Origin: JADJQU01 sp035490315
Lineage (GTDB): Bacteria; Planctomycetota; UBA1135; GCA-002686595
DNA length: 17,571 bases
Reading direction: 5' to 3'
NCBI GenBank assembly: GCA_035490315.1
Contig: DATHET010000301.1
Location: 1-17,571, forward strand
Of this stretch, positions 1 to 7,533 are shown piece by piece. The first letter of the stretch is position 1; each line of letters starts with the position of its first letter. Both the position numbers and the translations under genes were made by a program. Under the pieces are notes generated by a model, which saw only the letters and a list, made by a program, of their open reading frames with translations, was not told the origin of the DNA and made no database searches.

Positions 1-2265
1 AAGCCGAAGGCTGCATCGCGCAAGCGGCTGACCGTCCAGATCCTCGATCCCGAAGGGACGGCGGTGAGCCGCGCGGCCATCGCGATTTTCCACAGCGATT
101 CCGTGCTCGACAGCGGCACGACGGATGCGCGCGGCGCCGTGGTCCTCGAAGGCGGCGAGGGCTCGGCGGAATACGCGCTCCTCGCGCCTGGCTGGGCCTT
201 CGCGCGCGGCCCGATCGAGCTGGGCAGCGGCGAGCGCAGGGTCGTGCTCGTCGACGATCTGACCCTCTCGGGCCGCGTGCTCGTCGATGGCGCGGCGCCG
301 AATCACTCGATGGAGCTCAGCTTCAACCGCGGAATTCCGGCCCTGCCCACCGCGGTGTTCCAGGCTCTCGGTGGCGCCCGCCTTGGGCGGATCTCGTTGA
401 CTGCGCGCACCCAGACCGACGGAGCCTTCTCGTTCCGCGGACTCCACGATTCGGACTCGGGTGAGATCACGTGGCAGGAGCCGTATTTCATCAACGGCGC
501 GGGAAAAACGCCGCAGCGACGCGTTCTCGCTGCGGCACCGCAGGGCGGTCTTCAGCTCCAGCTCGTCGAAGGGCTCGAGCTGCGTCTGCGAGTCGTGGAC
601 CTCGAAGGAAATCCGGTGCCGGGCGCGCCCGTGGCGGTGACCGGTCGCGAGTTGGATCCCCAAAAAAGTCCGGATCCCCTGTATCCCAAGATCGAACGCT
701 GGCCTCGGATCGAACGGACGTTCGACAGCGTCGCCGACTTCGAGGCTCGCTATTCGATCGACCTCCTGCCCTCGCCCGAGTATCAGCTCCTGGTCGAAGT
801 CTCTCTCGCCGGCGGCGCGGGATCGCGCACCTACACGCCCGATTGGCCGGTCGATCCTCGCGGCATCTGGGACCTCGGCGATCTGAGCGTCGCCAAGACG
901 CGCGAGGTAAACGTCCTGGTGCAGGACGAGCTTGGCAATCCGGTCAAGGACGCGATGGTCCGAGCCTGGCCCTCGGCGAAGTGGCCCGAGGCCTACACGG
1001 ATACGGCGGGACGAATCGTCTACCGTCTCGAATCCGGCGACGATGGGATCCTCGTGATGGTCCAGGAGTACCTCCCCGAATTCGTTCCCTTGTCGCAGGA
1101 CGCGACCGAGGCGATCGTGAGCTTGCGCAAGTCGACGATCCTCGAGTTCGAGATCGCGACGGACAGCGAGCGCAAGCGTGACCTGCGTGTGTCGCTCAGC
1201 GCCAACGGTCCGGTCTTCCAGGACGAGGGTCCCGCGGGCGATCGCATCCGCGCGGCCGAAGAGGCTCGCCGCGACGGATTCATGGGAGGCCGGCGGCGAA
1301 GCCTGATCGAGCCGAACTACGACGGGCGCTGGATCTTCTCCGGCGTGGCTCCCAACCAGATGCTGCACGCGGTGCTGCAACAGAGGAACGGAGCGGAAAT
1401 GAGCTCGGTCGACGTCGCGCCGCTCTTCGCCGGCGAGCATCGGCGGGTCATGCTGCGGCTCGACGACGAGGGCAAGTCGTTGCGCGTGCGCGTGCTCGGC
1501 CCCGACCGCGCTCCCCTGTCGCGGGCGACCGTGTCGGTGGCCGAAGCGGATTCCGACCTCGGCGAGGACCAGTGGGGCCTGAAGGAACACCGTGTCGACG
1601 ACGCGGGCGAAGCCGAGATCGTTTCGATCTACGGGGATCGCGTTTTCCTGCTCGCGCAGGCGAAAGGATTCGCGTCGAAGTCGCTGAGCGTTCACCCGAT
1701 CCCTCCGGGCACGTTCGAGATCGTGCTCGAGAAGGGGCGCAGCATCGAAGTCGAGCTCGTATCGCCCGACGGCAAGCTGATCGAGGAGAATCAGCATCTC
1801 CAGGCTTCAACGGACGGTCTCGCGACCGAGCTCGGCACCCGGATCAGCCGCGGTCGCTACCGCATCGACGGATTGCCCACCGGAATTGCATTGATCACGG
1901 TCATGGGACCCGCGGGCAAGGCGAGCCTGCTGCACGACACGCGACAAGATTTCTTGCGCATGGTGATCGGTGACCCGGGCGCGGTCAGCGCAACGATCCA
2001 ACGCGCTCGTGTTGGCCCCGGATCGATCTGGGCCGTGGCGATCGCCCCTCCCGGTGGGCCGGATCGGACTCGCGACGCATTGCGCTTCGACGAAGCCGAC
2101 CGCGCTCTCGGCAGGTTCGCGGGGCTGCCGCTTGGGACCTGGGAGGTGTGGCTCGAGATGCGCAGCCAGGAGGATCCAAGCGTGTGGACCCGGGTGGGCT
2201 CGGCCACGACCGTCGTCCTCGACGCAGCGCAGCCTCGCGCAAGTCTCGAGCTGGCACCCGAATAG
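1..2265 (+). CDS. Multi-domain carboxypeptidase-regulatory-like protein, 5' end missing
   Basis: The frame is open from the first base of the window to the TAG at 2263-2265, so these 754 residues are the C-terminal part of a larger protein; its start and any signal peptide lie upstream. It is a chain of beta-sandwich modules of the carboxypeptidase-regulatory-like/Ig-like type. Each opens with a strand such as LTVQILDPEG (about residue 9), LRLRVVDLEGNPVPGAPV (about 193), VNVLVQDELGNPVKDAMV (about 303), LRVRVLGPDRAPLSRATV (about 494) or IEVELVSPDGK (about 582), followed by a TDxxG-type turn such as QTDGAFSFRGL near 139. I see no catalytic motif. In such proteins these domains usually serve extracellular adhesion, scaffolding or carbohydrate/peptide contact. 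The next gene starts 35 bases downstream on the same strand, suggesting co-transcription. Exact function is unknown. Confidence 0.85.
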   Translation, partial: KPKAASRKRLTVQILDPEGTAVSRAAIAIFHSDSVLDSGTTDARGAVVLEGGEGSAEYALLAPGWAFARGPIELGSGERRVVLVDDLTLSGRVLVDGAAPNHSMELSFNRGIPALPTAVFQALGGARLGRISLTARTQTDGAFSFRGLHDSDSGEITWQEPYFINGAGKTPQRRVLAAAPQGGLQLQLVEGLELRLRVVDLEGNPVPGAPVAVTGRELDPQKSPDPLYPKIERWPRIERTFDSVADFEARYSIDLLPSPEYQLLVEVSLAGGAGSRTYTPDWPVDPRGIWDLGDLSVAKTREVNVLVQDELGNPVKDAMVRAWPSAKWPEAYTDTAGRIVYRLESGDDGILVMVQEYLPEFVPLSQDATEAIVSLRKSTILEFEIATDSERKRDLRVSLSANGPVFQDEGPAGDRIRAAEEARRDGFMGGRRRSLIEPNYDGRWIFSGVAPNQMLHAVLQQRNGAEMSSVDVAPLFAGEHRRVMLRLDDEGKSLRVRVLGPDRAPLSRATVSVAEADSDLGEDQWGLKEHRVDDAGEAEIVSIYGDRVFLLAQAKGFASKSLSVHPIPPGTFEIVLEKGRSIEVELVSPDGKLIEENQHLQASTDGLATELGTRISRGRYRIDGLPTGIALITVMGPAGKASLLHDTRQDFLRMVIGDPGAVSATIQRARVGPGSIWAVAIAPPGGPDRTRDALRFDEADRALGRFAGLPLGTWEVWLEMRSQEDPSVWTRVGSATTVVLDAAQPRASLELAPE

Positions 2266-2300
2266 TCTCGGGCCCAGGCATGTCGTTATCCTGCGCCGCC

Positions 2301-4199
2301 ATGCGCATCCAAGCTGCTTCGTGCGTCGTCTTGTTCTTCGTCCCGGCGCTGTGCGCGCAAGAGCCTACGGCCAAGGAATGGATCGCCGCTCACTACACCA
2401 AGCGCGAGGTGCTTGTCCCGATGCGCGACGGCGTGAAGCTCTTCACGAGCCTCTACGAGCCGAAGGACGCGAGCGCGAAGCATCCGATCCTGCTCAAGCG
2501 CACGCCGTATTCCTGCAGCCCGTACGGAGCGAGCGAGTTTCCCGACAGCCTCGGGCCGACCGCGCTGTTCCACGACAAGGGCTACACCGTCGCGGTGCAG
2601 GACGTGCGCGGGGCGTACATGAGCGAAGGCGTTTTCCTCGACATGCGGCCGCACGTCGAAGGCAAGCAGACGCCGGCGCAGATCGACGAGTCGAGCGACG
2701 CTTTCGACACGATCGACTGGCTGGTCAAGAACGTGCCGAGCAACAACGGCAACGTGGGCATGTGGGGCATCAGCTATCCGGGCTTCTATGCGTCGGCGGG
2801 AATGATCGACGCGCACCCCGCGTTGAAGGCCGTGTCGCCGCAAGCGCCGATCGCGGACTGGTGGTACGACGATTTCCACCACAACGGCGCGCTTTTCCTG
2901 CCGCACGCGTTCAATTTCCTGGCCAGCTTCGGCAGACCGCGGCCGGAGCCGACGGCGAGTCGATCGTTCAAGCTCGAGCATGGAACGCCGGATGGGTATC
3001 GCTTCTTCCTCGAGCTTGGATCGATGGCGAATGTCAACGCGAAGTGGTTCCACGATGAGGTCGCGATGTGGAACGAGATCGTCGCGCATCCGAACTACGA
3101 CGAGTACTGGAGCGCGCGCAATCTCTTGCCGCATCTGAAGCATGTCGCGCCGGCGGTCATGATCGTCGGAGGGTGGTTCGATGCGGAGGATCTGTATGGC
3201 GCGCTGAACACGTATCGGGCGGTCGAGCAGCAGAATCCTGGGATCTACAACGTGCTCGTGATGGGCCCGTGGGCTCACGGCGGATGGGCGCGGTCGGATG
3301 GAGATCGGCTCGGGAATGCGCGCTTCGGCGAGAAGTCGTCGCTGCACTACCGCAAGGACATGGAGCTCGCGTTCTTCGAGCATTTCCTGAAGGACACGGA
3401 GCTTCCGTTGCCGGCGGAGGCGAATGTCTTCGATACGGGGGCGAATGCCTGGCGCAGCTTCGATGCGTGGCCGCCGAAGAATGTCGCGTCGCTCACGCTC
3501 ACGCCGCTCGACGGATCACTGTTTCCCGGCGGGTACTTCAGCGGCACGCATTACGACGGGAATGAGGGAGAGCATCGCCGCTACGATGAGTTCGTCAGCG
3601 ATCCTGCGCACCCCGTTCCTTTCACGGATTCGATCGCGGTCGGCATGACGAAGGAATACATGACCGATGATCAGCGCTTCGTCGCGACACGGCCGGATGT
3701 GCTCACGTATCGCACCGACGTCATCACCGAGGACGTCACGCTGGCCGGCCCGATCCTCGCCAAGTTGCAAGTCTCGACCTCGGGCACGGACTCGGATTGG
3801 ATCGTGAAGCTGATCGACGAGTTCCCCGGCGACGCCGTGGATCCGAAGGATGCGGACGCACTCAGCGCGGGAGAGCATCTCGGCGGTTTCCAGATGCTCG
3901 TTCGCAGCGAGGTGATGCGTGGGAGATTTCGCAACGATCCTTCGAAACCAGAGCCCTTCGTCTCGGGTCAGGAGACCACCGTGAACCTGACGCTCCAGGA
4001 CGTGCTGCACACCTTCAAGCCCGGACATCGGATCGTGCTCCAGATCCACTGCACCTGGTTCCCGCTCGTCGACCGCAATCCGCAAAAGTTCGTGCCGAGC
4101 ATCTACACGGCTCAGGAGAGCGATTTCGTGACGGCTCGCCAGCGCGTCTGGCTCGGCACGCAGCTCGACGTCAAGGTCCTGCCGCCGCCGACGAAATAG
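2301..4199 (+). CDS. Secreted CocE/NonD family serine hydrolase (X-Pro dipeptidyl-peptidase S15-like)
   Basis: An alpha/beta hydrolase of 632 residues in the CocE/NonD (peptidase S15-like) family, which cleaves acyl esters, amides or Xaa-Pro peptides. The ATG at 2301 was chosen because it opens directly into a signal peptide (MRIQAASCVVLFFVPALCAQ); an in-frame ATG at 2280 would add only seven residues. Neither has a clear Shine-Dalgarno site. The nucleophile elbow GISYPG gives Ser158, GGWFD gives Asp294 and GPWAHGG gives His326, the order and spacing of the family's catalytic triad. The N-terminal half holds the typical RDGVKL strand and the ALFHDKGYTVAVQDVRG segment. Residues from about 380 on form the jelly-roll C-terminal domain (DVITEDVTLAGPILAKL, then TLQDVLHTFKPGHRIVLQI). 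The enzyme is likely periplasmic or extracellular. The substrate cannot be told from sequence. The gene ends at a hairpin. Confidence 0.93.
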   Translation: MRIQAASCVVLFFVPALCAQEPTAKEWIAAHYTKREVLVPMRDGVKLFTSLYEPKDASAKHPILLKRTPYSCSPYGASEFPDSLGPTALFHDKGYTVAVQDVRGAYMSEGVFLDMRPHVEGKQTPAQIDESSDAFDTIDWLVKNVPSNNGNVGMWGISYPGFYASAGMIDAHPALKAVSPQAPIADWWYDDFHHNGALFLPHAFNFLASFGRPRPEPTASRSFKLEHGTPDGYRFFLELGSMANVNAKWFHDEVAMWNEIVAHPNYDEYWSARNLLPHLKHVAPAVMIVGGWFDAEDLYGALNTYRAVEQQNPGIYNVLVMGPWAHGGWARSDGDRLGNARFGEKSSLHYRKDMELAFFEHFLKDTELPLPAEANVFDTGANAWRSFDAWPPKNVASLTLTPLDGSLFPGGYFSGTHYDGNEGEHRRYDEFVSDPAHPVPFTDSIAVGMTKEYMTDDQRFVATRPDVLTYRTDVITEDVTLAGPILAKLQVSTSGTDSDWIVKLIDEFPGDAVDPKDADALSAGEHLGGFQMLVRSEVMRGRFRNDPSKPEPFVSGQETTVNLTLQDVLHTFKPGHRIVLQIHCTWFPLVDRNPQKFVPSIYTAQESDFVTARQRVWLGTQLDVKVLPPPTK

Positions 4200-4205
4200 T
4201 TGGAG

Positions 4206-4227
4206 CCAGGGAGACTGCACTCCCTGG
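4206..4227. terminator. Hairpin between convergent genes, likely bidirectional terminator
   Basis: A perfect 8-bp inverted repeat, CCAGGGAG at 4206-4213 and CTCCCTGG at 4220-4227, encloses a 6-base loop. It lies seven bases after the hydrolase stop and twelve before the stop of the opposing gene. There is no T-run on either strand, so it may act only as a barrier to read-through or as a 3'-end stabiliser. Confidence 0.6.
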
Positions 4228-4238
4228 ACCTGACCGAC

Positions 4239-4805
4239 TCACTCGTCGAGAAGCTGCCAACGTAGTGTCACGCTCTCCCCAGGTCGGAAATCGAGCACGA
4301 TCAGCTTGGCGAAGAGATCCGGCTCGCCCTCGCTGGCGATGCGGCCGAGGTAGAGGTGCCCGGCCTGGATCGGCGCGTGGGCAATGCTCGTCGTTTCCTG
4401 CAGCCCGGGATGTTCGCGCACCCAGGGAAGCTCCATCGCGACGTACACATTGCCGCCGTTGCCGGTGATTTGCATCGAGCTCGCCTTTGCAGCCTCTTGC
4501 AGCGTCCCCAGATCGACGATCGCGCCCGTGTCGCCACCCTGGATGGCGACCGCCAGGCTGTCGGGGTAGTAGCCCATGGTGACGTGGCTGTCGCGGTTGA
4601 ACACCTGCCCGTTGTGCGCGATCAGCCCCGGCTGGCCCGTGCGCAGATCGAGCGAGCACTCGAGAGGATCGCTCGCGTAGAGCGTGGTGATCTGACCCGC
4701 CGGCGCGACGGGAATTTTCCTCGCGAGCGGCTGCTGAAAAGCGCTGACCGCCAGCGCGAGCACGGTGAGGGCGATGCTGGAACGGACGAGCATGGAAATC
4801 TTCAT
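4239..4805 (-). CDS. Small secreted protein of unknown family
   Basis: A 188-residue protein. The start at 4805 (ATG) is supported by a GGAG motif about nine bases upstream and by an immediate signal peptide (MKISMLVRSSIALTVLALAV); an in-frame start at 4850 would put a basic, non-signal stretch in front. The mature part is beta-rich with several glycine turns (IQGGDTGAIVDLG, ITGNGGNVYVAMELPW) and ends in a strand-like segment, DFRPGESVTLRWQLLDE. There are no cysteines in useful pairs and no enzymatic motif that I recognise. It is convergent with the CocE-like hydrolase and divergent from the queuosine-precursor transporter. I do not recognise the family and assign no function. Confidence 0.8.
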   Translation of the reverse strand: MKISMLVRSSIALTVLALAVSAFQQPLARKIPVAPAGQITTLYASDPLECSLDLRTGQPGLIAHNGQVFNRDSHVTMGYYPDSLAVAIQGGDTGAIVDLGTLQEAAKASSMQITGNGGNVYVAMELPWVREHPGLQETTSIAHAPIQAGHLYLGRIASEGEPDLFAKLIVLDFRPGESVTLRWQLLDE

Positions 4806-4858
4806 GGTGGAAACTTCTCCGGAAGGGTGACCCCGCTTCGGACGCCGCACCGGATCGA

Positions 4859-4908
4859 AGAATCCCGCCGAATCGATTCTGGTCCAGCGAATCGCGCGGA
4901 AGGATTCG
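4859..4908. promoter_or_regulatory. Cluster of GAATC-type palindromes in divergent promoter region
   Basis: The 143-base gap between the divergent starts at 4805 and 4949 holds AGAATC at 4859-4864 paired with GATTCT at 4875-4880. Inside this is the perfect palindrome GAATCGATTC at 4870-4879. CGAATCG occurs twice (4869-4875 and 4888-4894, 19 bases apart), and the inverted form GGATTCG is at 4902-4908. Iterated inverted motifs between divergent genes suit an operator, but no regulator is known and these could be chance in a GC-rich background. Confidence 0.3.
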
Positions 4909-4948
4909 TTGCCGCGATGTCCTCGCCGCTCTACAAGTGCATCCCCTG

Positions 4949-5734
4949 ATGGACACTTCTCCCGGCAAAAGACCCACGGACCGCCGCGAGCTGCTGCTCC
5001 TGATCCTGCTGACGCTGTTCATCGGCTTCTTCGTCACCGCCGAGCTGCTCGGCGCCAAGCTCTTTCACTTCACGCTCTTCGGCTTGAGCCCGGCGAGCCT
5101 TGGATTCAGCGACACGGAGTTCGTCGCCACGACCGGAATCCTGGCCTTCCCGCTGACGTTCATCCTGACCGACGTCATCAACGAGTTCTTCGGCAAGCGC
5201 ATCGTGCGCCAGTTCACGTTCCTGGCCCTCGCCGTCAATGCGATCCTGCAGATCGTCGTGCAGGCGGCGATCCGCGTCCCCGCGCGCAGCTTCACGCCGG
5301 GCATCACCCACCAGCAGGTCCAGGACGCGTATTCGCTTGCCCTGGGACAGACCTGGTCGATCGTCGTCGCGAGCATGGTCGCTTTCCTGATCGGCCAGTG
5401 GCTGGACGCGCAGGTGTTCACGTACTTGCGCAGGCGCACCGGCGGCCGGCTGCTGTGGTTGCGCTCGCAGGGCAGCACCATCGTCAGCCAGTGGATCGAC
5501 AGCTATGTCGTGATCGTGCTCGCCTTCGTCGTGCTGCCGATGGTGAGCGGCGGCTCGCCCTGGCCGATGGCGACCGCGCTTGCCGTGGCGACGACCAACT
5601 ACGTCTACAAGTTCGCGATCGCCGTGGGCTCGACGCCGGTCTTGTATTTCGCGCACAGCTCGGTCAAGGGCTGGCTCGGCGTGGAGCTCGCCGAGCGCAT
5701 GGCCCACGAGGCTCACCCGCGCGATCCCGAGTAG
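4949..5734 (+). CDS. yhhQ: Queuosine precursor transporter, YhhQ/VUT family
   Basis: An integral membrane protein of 261 residues of the YhhQ (PF02592) family, which imports preQ0/preQ1 or related 7-deazaguanine precursors used to make queuosine at the wobble position of certain tRNAs. Family hallmarks are clear: FPLTFILTDVINEFFGKR in the N-terminal half and LWLRSQGSTIVSQWIDSYVV in the C-terminal half, with about six hydrophobic segments. ATG at 4949 is preferred; a GTG at 4937 would add four residues (MHPL). No convincing Shine-Dalgarno site precedes either. Its 3' end faces the TrmB-like gene with only three bases between stop codons. No queuosine biosynthetic genes are in the window, so whether the cell salvages or also synthesises the base is not shown. 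Confidence 0.93.
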   Translation: MDTSPGKRPTDRRELLLLILLTLFIGFFVTAELLGAKLFHFTLFGLSPASLGFSDTEFVATTGILAFPLTFILTDVINEFFGKRIVRQFTFLALAVNAILQIVVQAAIRVPARSFTPGITHQQVQDAYSLALGQTWSIVVASMVAFLIGQWLDAQVFTYLRRRTGGRLLWLRSQGSTIVSQWIDSYVVIVLAFVVLPMVSGGSPWPMATALAVATTNYVYKFAIAVGSTPVLYFAHSSVKGWLGVELAERMAHEAHPRDPE

Positions 5735-5737
5735 CGC

Positions 5738-6493
5738 TCAGCGTTTCGACTTGTTGGCGTCGAACTCAGGTTGCGGCAGCGCGGCGACGCGCGAGGCGCG
5801 CTCCTCGTCGCTCAAGGGCAAGGCCGTGCTCAGCGCGCGGAAAATCGCCAGGCCCTGCGAGCGCGCGACGATCTCGCGCAAAGTCCGCCCGCGCGGCATG
5901 TCTTCCCAGGGCTCGTGCCGCTCGTGGAAATCGAACAGAGACGGCACGATGCGGCGCGCGTAAGCCATGTAGGCCGGGTTGTCGGTCTGGAAGACGAATT
6001 GACCGCCCGGCCGCAGCACGCGGTGGATCGCGGCCATGACTTCCGGCGTCAATTGCCGCCGCGCGATCTTTCCCGCTTCGTAATAAGGCTGCGGGTGATA
6101 CAGATGGACTTCGTCGACGCTGCAGGGCGGGCAGCGCTCGACCACGAACTCCGTCGCGTCGCCCCAGGCGAACTTGACGTGGGACAGACCGCGCTGGCCG
6201 GCGCGCAGACTTCCCAGGCGCAGCGCCGGCGGGACGAGCTCGATCCCCAGGTGATCGACCTCGGGCCGCGCGAGGCCGGAGCGCACCAGCCAGTAACCAT
6301 TGCCGCAGCCCAGGTCGAGCACGCGCCTGGCGTCGCGGCCGAAGGAGCGCTGCCAGTCGAAGCTCGTCCCGCGGTCACCCAGCGAAAGCCGCGTGCGAAC
6401 CCACTGATCCTTGGGCAGCACCACGCCCGGCCAGAAAAGATCCTTGGCGCTGGACCAGGCCTTCGAATTCGAGTGGGACTTGCGCCGCTTCAA
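5738..6493 (-). CDS. trmB: TrmB-like tRNA (guanine-N7)-methyltransferase, divergent
   Basis: A Rossmann-fold SAM-dependent methyltransferase resembling TrmB, which makes m7G46 in tRNA variable loops. Motif I is RRVLDLGCGNGYWLV, followed by HLGIELVPPALR (ribose-binding acid), a FAWGDATE segment, and a C-terminal TDNPAYMAYA...PRGRTLREIVARSQG part resembling the family's TD...T-x-x-E region. The usual FPDPWPK signature after motif IV is replaced by HLYHPQPYYE, so the family placement is probable rather than certain; the gene symbol is tentative. The start is unclear. TTG at 6493 gives 251 residues, close to family length, and avoids overlap with the divergent gene. ATG at 6565 or GTG at 6571 would add 24 or 26 residues with no domain similarity and overlap the neighbour's start. 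None has a good Shine-Dalgarno site. Confidence 0.75.
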   Translation of the reverse strand: MKRRKSHSNSKAWSSAKDLFWPGVVLPKDQWVRTRLSLGDRGTSFDWQRSFGRDARRVLDLGCGNGYWLVRSGLARPEVDHLGIELVPPALRLGSLRAGQRGLSHVKFAWGDATEFVVERCPPCSVDEVHLYHPQPYYEAGKIARRQLTPEVMAAIHRVLRPGGQFVFQTDNPAYMAYARRIVPSLFDFHERHEPWEDMPRGRTLREIVARSQGLAIFRALSTALPLSDEERASRVAALPQPEFDANKSKR

Positions 6494-6546
6494 ACGCCCT
6501 GAGCTTAGCTGGAATGTGCCTGGAGTCTCCTGGCAGAATGCAAGCC

Positions 6547-7530
6547 ATGAGCGTATTCGGGACATTCTCACGACGCGTGGTGGACAAAGAGAACTTCGTG
6601 GCTCGCGGCCTGTTCGCGTCGGCCACCATCCGCGCCGCCGCGCTGTGGGTCTTCAGCGTGGTCCTGATCAAGCTCGTCAAGGGCTCGCCCAGCGACCTGC
6701 CGGTCATGGTGCGCGATTTCCTGGGCTCGATGGACCTCGGCCTGAAGTTCCAGCTCGTGATCGCGATCGAGCTCTCGATCGTGTTCATCGCTTTCCTCAG
6801 ACCGCGCTGGGGTTGGCCTCTGCTCACCGCCCTGTTCACGCTGTTCATCGCCATGCTGGTGACGATGATCGCGCAAGGCGCGACCTCGTGCGGCTGCTTC
6901 GGCGGCGCGATCAAGATCAAACCGGGGACGATGATGTTCATCGACGCAGTCTGTCTCATGCTGATGCTGACGAACCGGCCCTGGATCTACCTGCCGGCGA
7001 AGCCGGTGCGCTGGGGCCTCTTGATTCCGGCGCTGGCGGTGGCCTGGATCGCGCCCTTCCTGGCCTTCAAGAATGAGAAGCTACCGGTGGTGCCGGCGGT
7101 GGTAGCGCCGGGGCAGGCCTGGCATCTGCCCGAGAAACTGCCCGAGTTCCAGGTGCTCAATCCGGACGATCCCAACGATCGCAATCCGAGCTGGATCGGC
7201 AAGCCGCTGCGCGAGACGACGCTGGGGGCCTATCTCGACGTCGACACCCTGCCGCAGGACGCGACCTGGATCCTCTACCGCATCACCTGCGAGCACTGCG
7301 CCAAGGAGTTCCTGGACATCGCCGCCGATCCCGAGCGCGCGGCGAAACTCTACGTCCTGATCCACATCCCCGAGGACAACGAGGAAAACGCCAGGCAGGT
7401 GCACCAGTACCCGCCGATCATGATGGAGGCGAGTCTCCCGCCCCTGCCGCGCGGCTACATGGTCCAGACGCCCTGGGTGCTCGAGGTCGAGGGCGGCGTG
7501 GTCAAGTCGGCGAAGCTGGTGGTCGAGTAG
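6547..7530 (+). CDS. MauE/DoxX-like membrane protein fused to a thioredoxin-like domain
   Basis: A 327-residue protein with two modules. Residues 1-175 carry four or five membrane segments (about 25-45, 66-84, 92-110, 130-142, 157-173) with the motif SCGCFGG (Cys115, Cys117), typical of MauE/DoxX-type redox membrane proteins that support disulfide formation. Residues about 225-327 look like a thioredoxin fold: ATWILYRITCEHCAKEF holds a CxxC pair (Cys248, Cys251), and QTPW supplies the cis-proline position (Pro309). The two cysteine pairs could relay electrons across the membrane, but this is inference. ATG at 6547 is chosen; in-frame ATGs at 6538 and 6514 also exist, and a GGAG at 6522-6525 could serve the former. 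The 3' end abuts the convergent methyltransferase stop with three bases between. Confidence 0.85.
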   Translation: MSVFGTFSRRVVDKENFVARGLFASATIRAAALWVFSVVLIKLVKGSPSDLPVMVRDFLGSMDLGLKFQLVIAIELSIVFIAFLRPRWGWPLLTALFTLFIAMLVTMIAQGATSCGCFGGAIKIKPGTMMFIDAVCLMLMLTNRPWIYLPAKPVRWGLLIPALAVAWIAPFLAFKNEKLPVVPAVVAPGQAWHLPEKLPEFQVLNPDDPNDRNPSWIGKPLRETTLGAYLDVDTLPQDATWILYRITCEHCAKEFLDIAADPERAAKLYVLIHIPEDNEENARQVHQYPPIMMEASLPPLPRGYMVQTPWVLEVEGGVVKSAKLVVE

Positions 7531-7533
7531 CGC

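Noticed and set aside
2286..3383. Minus-strand frame antisense to the CocE-like hydrolase
   Set aside because: Arg/Val/His-rich composition without motifs; the plus-strand frame has the full catalytic triad.
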